Counted from the first letter of the stretch, positions 6,839-13,374 are shown. The stretch is DNA of 13,752 bases from Promethearchaeota archaeon (GCA_019894735.1 JAGXOB010000058.1:1-13752); one strand, 5' to 3'. Numbers and translations are program-made. The notes: generated by a model from the letters alone, not told the origin.

Positions 6839-8635
6839 TTATTGTAGCCAAAAAAGACCGAATCCAAAATTCATAAAAGAAAGTACGAAGTTACCAATAA
6901 TGAGACCTAACGCTATAATTCGTATAGTATTTATAACAATGCTTTTGATTTTTCTTTTATCGTCGTGCCAGTATTCGTAGGAAACTTCAAATACCGAATT
7001 TTTCTTTAGTTTGGTAGTTTCCGGTAAAGTGACTAAAACTGTATCTTTGAATCCATCTCCAATTTTGTCTACTAGTTCATATTTGTCTTTTCCTAAGAGG
7101 ATTTCGCTGTTGGTATCCCCTTTCTTTGCATCTTTAAGCAAAATCTTCACAGATTCTATGTTTTCAACTCGATATTCTGTTAGTTTGCATTCAGTATCGG
7201 TTCCTTTATAGATTAAGCGATCCTTTTTCTTCCTTTTGGAGCTATAATTTTCTCCAAATATCCAGTTCGTAAATTCTTTTAAGATTCTATCCCCATCAAA
7301 TACGGGTAAAGGCATCATATTAAATAACGTGATTGAAAATGATATTATGAAGAGCCACATTATTTCTCTAAAGAGAAAATCTGGCCAGTTGCTAGTAAAT
7401 AATTTAGCGATATCAGTTTTATGCATCCAATAGTAAGTACTCTGAACCCCTATTAATACTCCTATGACCTCAACATCTAAAATGTAATCAATTCCAAGAT
7501 CTGAAGTCAAGTTAATCGCCTTCAGGTTAAAGTTTGTTAATATCAGCTCTAATGTCGCACCGCTCGATCTATTTATTGCTGTTCCATTAACCTTATTAAT
7601 TAAGATATTCGTTTCGGAGCTACTTGAATAGTTATACATTATTCTTAACCCTGTCCCGTTAGGTATATATTCATAACGGATTCCTATATCATATCGGGGA
7701 CCTAAAGTAACATTTTTTCTAGAATATATATCAGTAAGGGGATTATAAGTTACAAATGTGAGATTGTCTCCTATTGAGAATTTAACTCTCGTGGTGTTAC
7801 TTAGAACTGAAGTAAGACTATTGCCTTGATTTAAATCCAAAAAAAGGAAGTCGGTATTAGGATCCTCTGAATTCTTTATTGCAACAATAGCATCCATAGG
7901 TTCAAGGGTTCCTTGGTTAAAACCTCCTTCTTGGGCAGGTAATACGCTATAAACTTGGGTAACTTGCGTATAATTAGGAGAGACTAACAGTGGAAAACTA
8001 ATTAACAATAAGAGTGCGATGCCCGCGGTTATTGCATTTACAAAAGTACCTGCCGCAGCTATTCTTAATCGTGTATTTCTATGAAATTTTGAGGTTCTTA
8101 AATCTCTTTCTTCAACTTCCACGAAAGCACCAAAACCTACCAAATAAAACAAGCCAACGCCCATTACTCCAGTTGATTTGATTTCTACTCCATCAATACT
8201 AGCAGAAATCCCGTGTGCAAACTCGTGAGTAGTCATAATAAACAACAAGGGTAAAAGCATATAAAAGAAAATGGGTAATTCTATAGTAACTCCCGGGATG
8301 AGCGGAGTAATAGCATTTTGTATACTTGGTTGAAAAATTAATTGCACAATATTTATAAAAAAGAAATAGAAGCCATATATTGTAAATCCGAAAGACACGA
8401 AAATACCAATATTCCAAAAAATTCGCCAAAATCTTGGAGATGTTTTTGAGATTTTTCTAATCAAATTGTTGAGCTTTTTAGTTTTGAACGTAATTAAGAA
8501 GGGGAAAAATAAACTGTATGCTTCTTTCCTATTTTTTAAGGCGAAGACAAATACGATTACGATAATCCAAAAGACTAGCGATATAATAAACCAAGGATTT
8601 AGAAAGAAATCAGTAATAAGATTGAGTAAACTCAT
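6839..8635 (-). CDS. Site-2 protease, M50 family membrane metalloprotease with PDZ-like domain
   Basis: Intramembrane zinc metalloprotease that cleaves transmembrane segments of client proteins. The 598-residue product has hydrophobic segments near residues 12-34, 72-100, 121-145, 157-173, 193-217, 422-441 and 568-592. The zinc motif HEFAH is at 137-141 and the third ligand is probably Asp447 in NMMPLPVFDGDR. Between them, about residues 225-390 form a soluble region whose start (VTQVYSVLPAQEGGFNQG...DAIVAIKN) looks like a PDZ domain. Unusually, about 100 polar residues (~465-565) separate the DG motif helix from the last membrane helix. The gene has no Shine-Dalgarno and an AT-rich upstream region with a TTTATTAAAA-like box about 30 bp before the ATG, so leaderless expression is likely. 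The substrate is unknown. The thiolase gene follows 52 bp downstream on the same strand, without an obvious functional link. Confidence 0.9.
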   Translation of the reverse strand: MSLLNLITDFFLNPWFIISLVFWIIVIVFVFALKNRKEAYSLFFPFLITFKTKKLNNLIRKISKTSPRFWRIFWNIGIFVSFGFTIYGFYFFFINIVQLIFQPSIQNAITPLIPGVTIELPIFFYMLLPLLFIMTTHEFAHGISASIDGVEIKSTGVMGVGLFYLVGFGAFVEVEERDLRTSKFHRNTRLRIAAAGTFVNAITAGIALLLLISFPLLVSPNYTQVTQVYSVLPAQEGGFNQGTLEPMDAIVAIKNSEDPNTDFLFLDLNQGNSLTSVLSNTTRVKFSIGDNLTFVTYNPLTDIYSRKNVTLGPRYDIGIRYEYIPNGTGLRIMYNYSSSSETNILINKVNGTAINRSSGATLELILTNFNLKAINLTSDLGIDYILDVEVIGVLIGVQSTYYWMHKTDIAKLFTSNWPDFLFREIMWLFIISFSITLFNMMPLPVFDGDRILKEFTNWIFGENYSSKRKKKDRLIYKGTDTECKLTEYRVENIESVKILLKDAKKGDTNSEILLGKDKYELVDKIGDGFKDTVLVTLPETTKLKKNSVFEVSYEYWHDDKRKIKSIVINTIRIIALGLIIGNFVLSFMNFGFGLFWLQ

Positions 8636-8726
8636 GAAAATTTATTTCATCGCTAATTTTTAATAAAGTTGTTAATTAAGAATAGAAATTAAGCTTATTT
8701 ATTTTAACTTAAAATAATCGGACTAT

Positions 8727-9455
8727 TCATAGAATCAAATTAAGCTTCTTCAAAATCCAATTATCAATTATAAACTTTTGAGAAATATTCTTTTGTTCCA
8801 TCGATTGATTTTTAATAGCAGATTTCGGTATCCACTCCTCGATTTCATCGAATTTTATTAAAAATGCTTTATCGGTTTCTCCCACAATTGATCCATCGAC
8901 ATTACTCATTTCGTTACTTATATTTCCTCTATTGAGAGGCTCACTTAAATTTGTCTCATAAGCTTCAGCCAGATCTCCAACGATCTCTTTATCTTCCTTA
9001 TTTTTTTGCAATAAAGTGTCTTTTGGTTTAACATTCCGCACTAGTTTTTTTGGGAATGTTGAATGTATTATTTTTTCATGTAAGAAATGTGATAAAAGTA
9101 GTCTTAAGATTTCTGTTTGAGCAAGGGTAAGCCTTTTTGAATATTTCCCGATATTAATCCACAATATTTCTGCTCCATCATCCTCCCAATTAAACGAGAT
9201 AGAAGTTGTATTATCTTTATAGTTATGTTGGCTTTGCCAGTCAAGATTTTGGCGATTTAATACCCTTAAAATTAACACTAGTTCTTCTAACGAAAATTTA
9301 ATAGATTTTCCCTCTTTGGAAGAAGGTTTTTCCCAAATTCCATTAGATTTCTTTTTAAAACAATGTATAAAAGTAAAAGGATCTGAACTTGAATAACTAC
9401 TTACTATAATACCGGTATTTTGTCCAAAAAAGCTTTTTGAATGTGATTCAACCAT
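8727..9455 (-). CDS. Uncharacterised two-domain protein, possibly nucleic-acid-associated
   Basis: I cannot name this 242-residue protein. Two conserved-looking parts are visible. The first spans residues ~25-130 and alternates beta-like and helical stretches: GIWEKPSSKEGKSIKFSLEE, a helix LVLILRVLNR, the strand-like TTSISFNWEDDGAEILWINIG and a helix LTLAQTEILRLLLSHFLHEK. It is compact and aromatic-rich, and recalls small archaeal single-stranded-nucleic-acid-binding folds, but this is only an impression. After a charged linker (~135-185), the C-terminal part (186-242) reads VDGSIVGETDKAFLIKF, then EEWIPKSAI, then IIDNWILKKLNL. This small beta-rich pattern (E..KA.LVK...E.W.PKS.I...I..W) I know from many small proteins, including phage ones. 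There is no signal peptide or membrane segment. A TATA-like ATTTAAAATAAA lies about 23 bp before the ATG. The gene stands alone between the protease gene and the initiator tRNA. Confidence 0.7.
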   Translation of the reverse strand: MVESHSKSFFGQNTGIIVSSYSSSDPFTFIHCFKKKSNGIWEKPSSKEGKSIKFSLEELVLILRVLNRQNLDWQSQHNYKDNTTSISFNWEDDGAEILWINIGKYSKRLTLAQTEILRLLLSHFLHEKIIHSTFPKKLVRNVKPKDTLLQKNKEDKEIVGDLAEAYETNLSEPLNRGNISNEMSNVDGSIVGETDKAFLIKFDEIEEWIPKSAIKNQSMEQKNISQKFIIDNWILKKLNLIL

Positions 9456-9472
9456 TTGTATAAAATCTTACG

Positions 9473-9484
9473 TTTATTTTAAAT
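9473..9484 (-). promoter_or_regulatory. Possible TATA box for the uncharacterised gene at 8727-9455
   Basis: The minus strand reads ATTTAAAATAAA, centred about 23 bp before the ATG at 9455, which fits a leaderless archaeal transcript. The surrounding sequence is AT-rich, so chance matches are likely. Confidence 0.3.
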
Positions 9485-9567
9485 AATTGCATGTCAATAT
9501 ATTTTAAACTAAAAAAACACCACTACAAAACGCCCTAAAAATGATAAGAAATTAAAAGTTAAATAAA

Positions 9568-9582
9568 TTATAAGATATATAT
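9568..9582 (+). promoter_or_regulatory. Probable TATA box of the initiator tRNA gene
   Basis: TTATAAGATATATAT is the best box A match upstream of the tRNA. Its centre is about 37 bp before the first tRNA base. Transcription would then start near 9603, leaving a short leader for RNase P to remove. Confidence 0.5.
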
Positions 9583-9613
9583 TTCAAGAGTTTTTCTCAT
9601 AAGAAAAAACTTA

Positions 9614-9720
9614 AGCGGGGTGGGCTAGCCTGGTTTATGCCGCAGGGCTCATAACCCTGAGATCGTTTGCTCACTTACGAGCTAGCGTCAGAGTCGTTCG
9701 TTCAAATCGAACCCCCGCTA
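9614..9720 (+). tRNA. Initiator tRNA-Met (CAT) interrupted by a variable-loop intron
   Basis: Initiator methionine tRNA, the partner of aIF2 in start-codon selection. The acceptor stem AGCGGGG (9614-9620) pairs with CCCCGCT (9713-9719), giving the A1-U72 pair of archaeal initiators; the discriminator is A9720 and CCA is not encoded. The D-arm follows TG at 9623-9641. The anticodon arm is CAGGG-CTCATAA-CCCTG (9643-9659), with CAT at 9650-9652 and the three G-C pairs (GGG/CCC) next to the loop that mark initiators. The T-arm is GTTCG-TTCAAAT-CGAAC (9696-9712). Between the anticodon stem and the T-stem there are 36 bases where an initiator has about 5, so a 31-nt insert is inferred and the mature RNA would be 76 nt. 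A run of seven T at 9721 may end transcription. Confidence 0.93.
9662..9692 (+). other. Predicted 31-nt non-canonical tRNA intron in the variable loop
   Basis: Removing 31 bases restores a normal 5-nt variable loop. Excising 9662-9692 leaves AGGTC, the usual archaeal initiator variable loop; excising 9663-9693 leaves AGATC, so the boundaries are uncertain by one base. The RNA can form an archaeal splicing substrate. Exon CTGA (9657-9660) pairs with intron TCAG (9688-9691) as a 4-bp central helix. A 3-nt bulge GAT (9661-9663) carries the 5' cut. An inner hairpin follows, CGTTTGCTC (9664-9672) with GAGCTAGCG (9679-9687), one T-T mismatch and an ACTTAC loop. On the 3' side AGT (9692-9694) is the second bulge, but I see no good outer helix beyond it, so this is a relaxed bulge-helix-bulge. 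The cut is predicted to be made by the archaeal tRNA splicing endonuclease. Confidence 0.72.
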
Positions 9721-9727
9721 TTTTTTT
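9721..9727 (+). terminator. Oligo-T terminator directly after the tRNA
   Basis: Seven T residues immediately follow the discriminator base, with more T-rich sequence (CTTTATTCT) behind. Archaeal RNA polymerase terminates readily at such tracts. There is no hairpin apart from the tRNA itself. Confidence 0.5.
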
Positions 9728-9974
9728 CTTTATTCTAAGTTAAATTTTTAAAGAATCATGTTTAATGAGAATTTAATAAAAATAGAAAAAAAATGATATC
9801 TTTTTCACTTTTTTAAGGAATATATTCACATTATTCAAGAAAAAAGAAAATATAATGATGATCAAATAAGAAATTCTAGACTAAACATAATCAATATCTT
9901 TATAGAGAATTAGGTATATTTAACGCTTAATAATCAATTCTATATTAAATAATAATTGATAATTAGGTAATTGA

Positions 9975-9983
9975 TTTTAAAAA
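9975..9983 (+). promoter_or_regulatory. Probable TATA box for the RPA32-like gene
   Basis: TTTTAAAAA is centred about 28 bp before the ATG at 10007, the spacing expected if the transcript starts at or next to the start codon. No Shine-Dalgarno precedes that ATG, which fits a leaderless message. Confidence 0.45.
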
Positions 9984-10006
9984 CGATTCTTCATATGAAA
10001 TAAATT

Positions 10007-10774
10007 ATGAGTGAAACACGAACTTACGAGTTTTCTCCCGCAATTCGCTGTTGGGTTAAACACCTTACTGAAGGTAGGTATAATGCCAAGGAAAAATCTT
10101 TATTCACTATTTTCGGCGCTCTTAAAAGAATTAGGCTTGTTGCTACGATTACAAATAAAGATGAATTTGTAAGCAAAAGAACTGACAATATTAATTCTCC
10201 AACAGAAGAAACAAGCACTAACTTACGATTTGAGCTTGATGATGGTACCGGTATAATATCAGGTGTATGGTGGGATGTTGATCCAATAAAATATGGAAAT
10301 GTAAAGATAGGAGATTTAGTTGATATTTTAGGTAGAGTGGGATATTTTAATGAAAAGGCACAGGTGAGCAACATTAAATTAATTAAAAAAATTTCAGACC
10401 CTAATTATGTTTTGCTACGAGAGGCCGAAGTAATTAAGAAAATAAAATTTGGAGAGATACAAGAAATTCCTAATGCTGAAGAAAGTGATTCTGGGATAGA
10501 CGAGGATTCATTTTTTGATAATTTATCAGAGGATATTGATGTTGATAAACTATTTGGAGAAAGCGAACTTACTAAAACTGCTAAGGTTGATACCACTAAA
10601 GAAGAGATTTTTTCTACAATATATGAGTATTCTCAAGATGGGAATGGAATTAGTCTTGGAGAATTACAAACAAGGTTGAAAATTCCCGAAAATAAACTTA
10701 GAATGTATATTAACGATTTAGTAATGGAATCTCGAATTTATCCTACAGAAGAAAATATCTATCAAAGTTATTGA
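10007..10774 (+). CDS. RPA32-like single-stranded DNA-binding protein (OB fold plus winged helix)
   Basis: Predicted subunit of replication protein A, binding single-stranded DNA in replication and repair. The 255-residue product has the order of RPA32. An N-terminal ~35 residues (FSPAIRCWVKHLTEGRY) precede an OB fold at about 35-128, recognisable from IRLVATITNKDEF, LRFELDDGTGIISGVWW and VDILGRVGYFNEKAQVSNIKLI. An acidic, low-complexity linker (~150-190) follows. The C-terminal winged helix (~195-255) has IFSTIYEY, a GISLGELQTRL recognition-helix region, LRMYINDLVMESRIYPTEENIY and a very short end after the last strand, as in the RPA32 C-terminal domain. No RPA70- or RPA14-like partner is in the window. 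The gene is followed after 87 bp by aIF2-beta on the same strand. An archaeal OB-fold RPA-associated protein is the alternative name for the same thing. Confidence 0.82.
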   Translation: MSETRTYEFSPAIRCWVKHLTEGRYNAKEKSLFTIFGALKRIRLVATITNKDEFVSKRTDNINSPTEETSTNLRFELDDGTGIISGVWWDVDPIKYGNVKIGDLVDILGRVGYFNEKAQVSNIKLIKKISDPNYVLLREAEVIKKIKFGEIQEIPNAEESDSGIDEDSFFDNLSEDIDVDKLFGESELTKTAKVDTTKEEIFSTIYEYSQDGNGISLGELQTRLKIPENKLRMYINDLVMESRIYPTEENIYQSY

Positions 10775-10850
10775 ATAAGGCTGATTTCTCAAAACCGTAA
10801 AATTATTTTTGTAGAATTAATTATTGAAATTAGTAGAACTATTAAAGATA

Positions 10851-10856
10851 GGTAGG
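10851..10856 (+). promoter_or_regulatory. Shine-Dalgarno-like GGTAGG before aIF2-beta
   Basis: GGTAGG ends 5 bases before the ATG at 10862, and the wider stretch AGATAGGTAGGAAAAT is purine-rich. It fixes the start of the aIF2-beta gene. Confidence 0.5.
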
Positions 10857-10861
10857 AAAAT

Positions 10862-11275
10862 ATGGATATCAACAATTATGACGAATTAATAGATAAGGCT
10901 TATGAGAAAATTCCTGATAATGTTAAAAAATTATCTAGGTTTGAAATTCCAAAAATTGAAATAAGAATTGAAGCTAAAAACACATACATTACAAACTTTA
11001 ACAAAATTATTAACACTTTAAATAGAGATCGCAAGCATTTTATTGGTGTGTTTCTGAAAAAAGTAGGAACTATGGGAGAAATGAGAGGACAGCAATTATT
11101 TATAAAAGGGATCTATAAAGAAAAAGTATTGAACAGATTAATTGAACAATATTCAAAAATGTATGTGTTATGCAAGATATGTAATAAACCGGATACAGAT
11201 ATTCAAAGAGAAGGGAAAAAGAATTATCTTAAATGTACCGCTTGTGGCGCACGGGAAGAAATCAGAGAGAAATAA
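10862..11275 (+). CDS. Translation initiation factor aIF2 subunit beta
   Basis: Beta subunit of the heterotrimeric aIF2, which carries the initiator Met-tRNA to the small ribosomal subunit. The 137-residue length is typical for archaea. After a short N-terminal helix (NYDELIDKAYEKIP), the central domain has RFEIP (26-30), TYITNFNKIINTLNRDRKH and FLKKVGTMGEMRGQQLFIKG. The C-terminal zinc ribbon has Cys104, Cys107, Cys125 and Cys128 in YVLCKICNKPDTD and LKCTACGA. aIF5 shares this domain arrangement, but the PDT after the first CxxC, the short length and the ACGA ending are those of aIF2-beta. The initiator tRNA it works with lies 1.2 kb upstream. DUF424 follows 21 bp downstream, so the gene probably heads the DUF424-NMD3-RIO1 transcript. 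Confidence 0.95.
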   Translation: MDINNYDELIDKAYEKIPDNVKKLSRFEIPKIEIRIEAKNTYITNFNKIINTLNRDRKHFIGVFLKKVGTMGEMRGQQLFIKGIYKEKVLNRLIEQYSKMYVLCKICNKPDTDIQREGKKNYLKCTACGAREEIREK

Positions 11276-11296
11276 ATGCGTAATTTTGAGTAAAAG

Positions 11297-11593
11297 ATGA
11301 AAGTATATCTTAAAATCCATAGAAGGAACGATATTGATACTGTCGCATGTTGCGACGAGGATTTATTAAATCGAATATTTACAGAGGGGAATCTAAGAAT
11401 TGAAATCAACTCCAGTTTTTTTGGAGGAGAACTTCTGGACATAGAGCAAGCAATGGAGATTTTAAAGATGGCTTCGTATTTTAACATTGTAGGGGAAAAT
11501 GTAACTAATAAAGCTATAGCCCTTCAACTCCTTCCGAAAGAGGGAGTGAGAAAAATAAATGATATTCCAATGGCAATGAAAATGGTGTTTTAA
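11297..11593 (+). CDS. DUF424 family protein
   Basis: A small archaeal protein of 98 residues matching DUF424: N-terminal MKVYLKIHRRNDIDTVACCDEDLLNRIFTEG (quoted in parts: KVYLKIHRRN, VACCDEDLL, FTEGNLRIEI), then FFGGELLDIEQAMEILKMAS, FNIVGENVTNKAI and a final KINDIPMAM. The pattern of CDE.LL, EG.L..E, F.GGEL and VGE..T..AI is the family signature. Its molecular role is unknown to me, but its placement between aIF2-beta and NMD3 ties it to translation or ribosome assembly. The stop TAA and the NMD3 ATG overlap by one base (TAATG), so the two are translationally coupled. There are no membrane segments or targeting signals. Confidence 0.85.
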   Translation: MKVYLKIHRRNDIDTVACCDEDLLNRIFTEGNLRIEINSSFFGGELLDIEQAMEILKMASYFNIVGENVTNKAIALQLLPKEGVRKINDIPMAMKMVF

Positions 11594-12513
11594 TGCCTCA
11601 CAGATTTTGTGCAATATGTGGTTCAGAACTAGATGAAAACGCACCTCATTTTGGTATGTGCCTTAATTGCTATTTAGAGGAAAACCCTTTATTTGAATTA
11701 CCTAAAAGTTATAATTTTAGGCTATGTATGGATTGCTTGAAATATTCAAAAAAAGAAGAATGGTTCGAACCAGCTGAAAACGAGATCTTTCCCGTCATTG
11801 AAGAGGTTTTAACTCGTTTTCTATTAAAGAAATACACAAAACAAGGTTTAATCACCTTCTCATTTTCTTTTGATAAATTAATGTATTCTTCTAAGGACCT
11901 TATTACATCTTTAGATGTTGTTATAACAGGAAAGTTGACAGGAAATCATAAATTTTCTCACCAAGAAACACTACGAGTAATTATTGATTACGATTTGTGT
12001 AAAAATTGTACAAATTTAAGAGGGGGAATGTATTATCTTTCGATCTTTCAATTAAGGGTGAAAGATAAGACTCAATTTGACATTATAAAGGAAGTTTTAG
12101 ATGAAATTTCCATAGTAGTTGAAAATTTATTTAGTAGAGACGAAAAACAATACATCGCAAAAATAGAGGATCAACCACTAGGTGTTGATCTTTATTTAAG
12201 CACAAACGAGTTAATAAACCGGATAATTTCGCATATTAAAGCTAACCATTATTTCATTTTAAAGAGGACAAAAAAGCTGGTAGGTAGAGATTCTCAAAAG
12301 GGAAGAAATATCTATAGACTGAAAGCACTTATAAAATTTTTACCAATTAGGAAAAACGAATATATTTTAATCAACGACTCAAAGTACTTTGTCGAGAATT
12401 TAACTAAAAACAGAGTTATGTTAAGAGACGAAAAACAAACGAAACTGGTAAAAAACTTTTCGTATTTCTTTGACGATAAGACAATAATTAAAAAGATAGA
12501 GGAGGAGGAATAA
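11593..12513 (+). CDS. nmd3: NMD3-like large ribosomal subunit factor
   Basis: Archaeal homologue of NMD3, which in eukaryotes binds the 60S subunit and serves as its export adaptor. In archaea a role in late large-subunit maturation or quality control is assumed. The 306-residue product opens with zinc-binding pairs, Cys6xxCys9 (RFCAICG), Cys23xxCys26 and Cys45xxCys48. Further on is the family motif CKNCTNLRGGMYYLSIFQLR with Cys136 and Cys139. The C-terminal half contains the segments GVDLYLSTNELINRII, KKLVGRDSQKGRNIYR and a final beta-rich part. It lacks the long eukaryotic C-terminal extension with nuclear transport signals, as expected. It overlaps the DUF424 stop by one base. The RIO1 gene starts at the base after its stop, with the RIO1 Shine-Dalgarno inside its last codons. 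Confidence 0.92.
   Translation: MPHRFCAICGSELDENAPHFGMCLNCYLEENPLFELPKSYNFRLCMDCLKYSKKEEWFEPAENEIFPVIEEVLTRFLLKKYTKQGLITFSFSFDKLMYSSKDLITSLDVVITGKLTGNHKFSHQETLRVIIDYDLCKNCTNLRGGMYYLSIFQLRVKDKTQFDIIKEVLDEISIVVENLFSRDEKQYIAKIEDQPLGVDLYLSTNELINRIISHIKANHYFILKRTKKLVGRDSQKGRNIYRLKALIKFLPIRKNEYILINDSKYFVENLTKNRVMLRDEKQTKLVKNFSYFFDDKTIIKKIEEEE
12501..12508 (+). promoter_or_regulatory. Strong Shine-Dalgarno GGAGGAGG that decides the TTG start of RIO1
   Basis: GGAGGAGG lies in the last codons of NMD3 (EEE), 5 bases before the TTG at 12514, which itself directly follows the NMD3 TAA. It is the best ribosome binding site in the window. It makes the TTG a convincing start even though the next in-frame ATG is much further in. 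Confidence 0.7.
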
Positions 12514-13374
12514 TTGGAAAAGAAACAGGAAGACCCTGCAGAAGAAAAAGATGATGAAATCGAAATTGGAGTTGATTATGACGATATTACTAACGATTTT
12601 AACAAAAATATAGACAATTTAGAAAAAAAGAACCTTGATTCTAAACGAATTAAAAAAATAGATCAAACAAAGAAACGAGCAACGGTCGATTCTGTATTTG
12701 ACGAACGAATGTATTTACAAGTGAGTAAATTATTAAAAACGGGAACCTTAGACCGAATTGAAGGTATTATCTCTGCAGGAAAAGAGGCAAATGTTTATCT
12801 AGCGTACGGTCAGAATGATCAAGAATACGCAATTAAAATCTATAAAATTGATACAAATACTTCTAGATGGATGAAAAATTACATTATCGGAGATCCCAGA
12901 TTTAAAAAAGTTCCAAACAACGTATCTAAAATAATATATCTATGGGCGAGTAAAGAATTTAAAAATCTTAAGAGAGCACATAAGGCGGGATTGAGCGTAC
13001 CCGAGCCAATTTATATAAAAAATAATGTTTTAATCATGGAGTACATTGGTTTTGAATCAATTCCGGCTCCAAAGCTTAAAGAAATAAAAAGTCCAAAGGA
13101 TCCGATAAAACTATTAAATGAGATTCTTTATTTTATTAAGAGTTTGTATCAAAAAGCAAACTTGGTTCATGGTGATTTATCAGAATTCAATATTTTATAT
13201 CACAATCAAAAACCGATTGTAATTGATATTTCTCAAGCTGTAACAATCCATCATCCAAAAGCAGAAGTTTTTCTGGTGAGAGATATCAAGAATATTTTTA
13301 ATTACTTTGAAAAAATTGGAGTTGAAGTACCTAAAAAAAAAAAAAAAGAATTTTACGATGAAGTAATTAATTAA
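12514..13374 (+). CDS. rio1: RIO1-type serine protein kinase/ATPase
   Basis: Atypical kinase of the RIO1 family, which in eukaryotes acts as an ATPase in final 40S maturation. The 286-residue product starts with an acidic then basic, low-complexity tail of about 60 residues. The kinase domain then has the nucleotide loop SAGKEANVY (87-95; often STGKEANVY), the ATP lysine Lys108 (YAIKIYK), the RIO1-specific flexible loop around TSRWMKNYIIGDPRF, hinge IMEYIG, catalytic HGDLSEFN (Asp221, Asn226) and metal-binding IDISQAV (Asp238). IDISQ and the loop residues mark RIO1 rather than RIO2. The start is TTG, abutting NMD3, with a strong Shine-Dalgarno. Near the C-terminus five lysine codons form a run of 15 A, a slippage-prone site, and the last ~12 codons are duplicated just downstream. 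A Dim2-like KH gene follows, another small-subunit factor. Confidence 0.94.
   Translation: MEKKQEDPAEEKDDEIEIGVDYDDITNDFNKNIDNLEKKNLDSKRIKKIDQTKKRATVDSVFDERMYLQVSKLLKTGTLDRIEGIISAGKEANVYLAYGQNDQEYAIKIYKIDTNTSRWMKNYIIGDPRFKKVPNNVSKIIYLWASKEFKNLKRAHKAGLSVPEPIYIKNNVLIMEYIGFESIPAPKLKEIKSPKDPIKLLNEILYFIKSLYQKANLVHGDLSEFNILYHNQKPIVIDISQAVTIHHPKAEVFLVRDIKNIFNYFEKIGVEVPKKKKKEFYDEVIN

Larger units (their letters stand above)
9456..10006. other. 551-bp intergenic region, AT-rich, containing only the initiator tRNA gene
   Basis: Apart from the tRNA and its flanking signals I see no coding frame of note here. The left part (9456-9567) holds the likely promoter of the minus-strand gene. The right part (9731-10006) is A/T-rich, with short inverted or repeated elements of the type AATCAATT/AATTGATT (about 9931-9940, 9953-9960 and 9969-9976) and ends in a TATA-like box before the RPA32-like gene. 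No CRISPR, IS end or phage attachment site is visible next to the tRNA. Confidence 0.6.

Noticed and set aside
9614..9720. Reading the long variable region as a class II tRNA (Leu/Ser-type long arm)
   Set aside because: The anticodon is CAT and the acceptor and anticodon stems are those of an archaeal initiator, which has a short variable loop. A splicing-type structure explains the extra bases better.
9854..9935. Possible C/D-box guide RNA (ATGATGA at about 9855)
   Set aside because: A C-box-like heptamer is present, but no CTGA D box follows at a suitable distance and no terminal stem can be drawn.
10862..11275. Assignment as aIF5 rather than aIF2-beta
   Set aside because: Length, the PDT after the first zinc pair and the ACGA ending are aIF2-beta features, and the eIF5-specific extension is absent.
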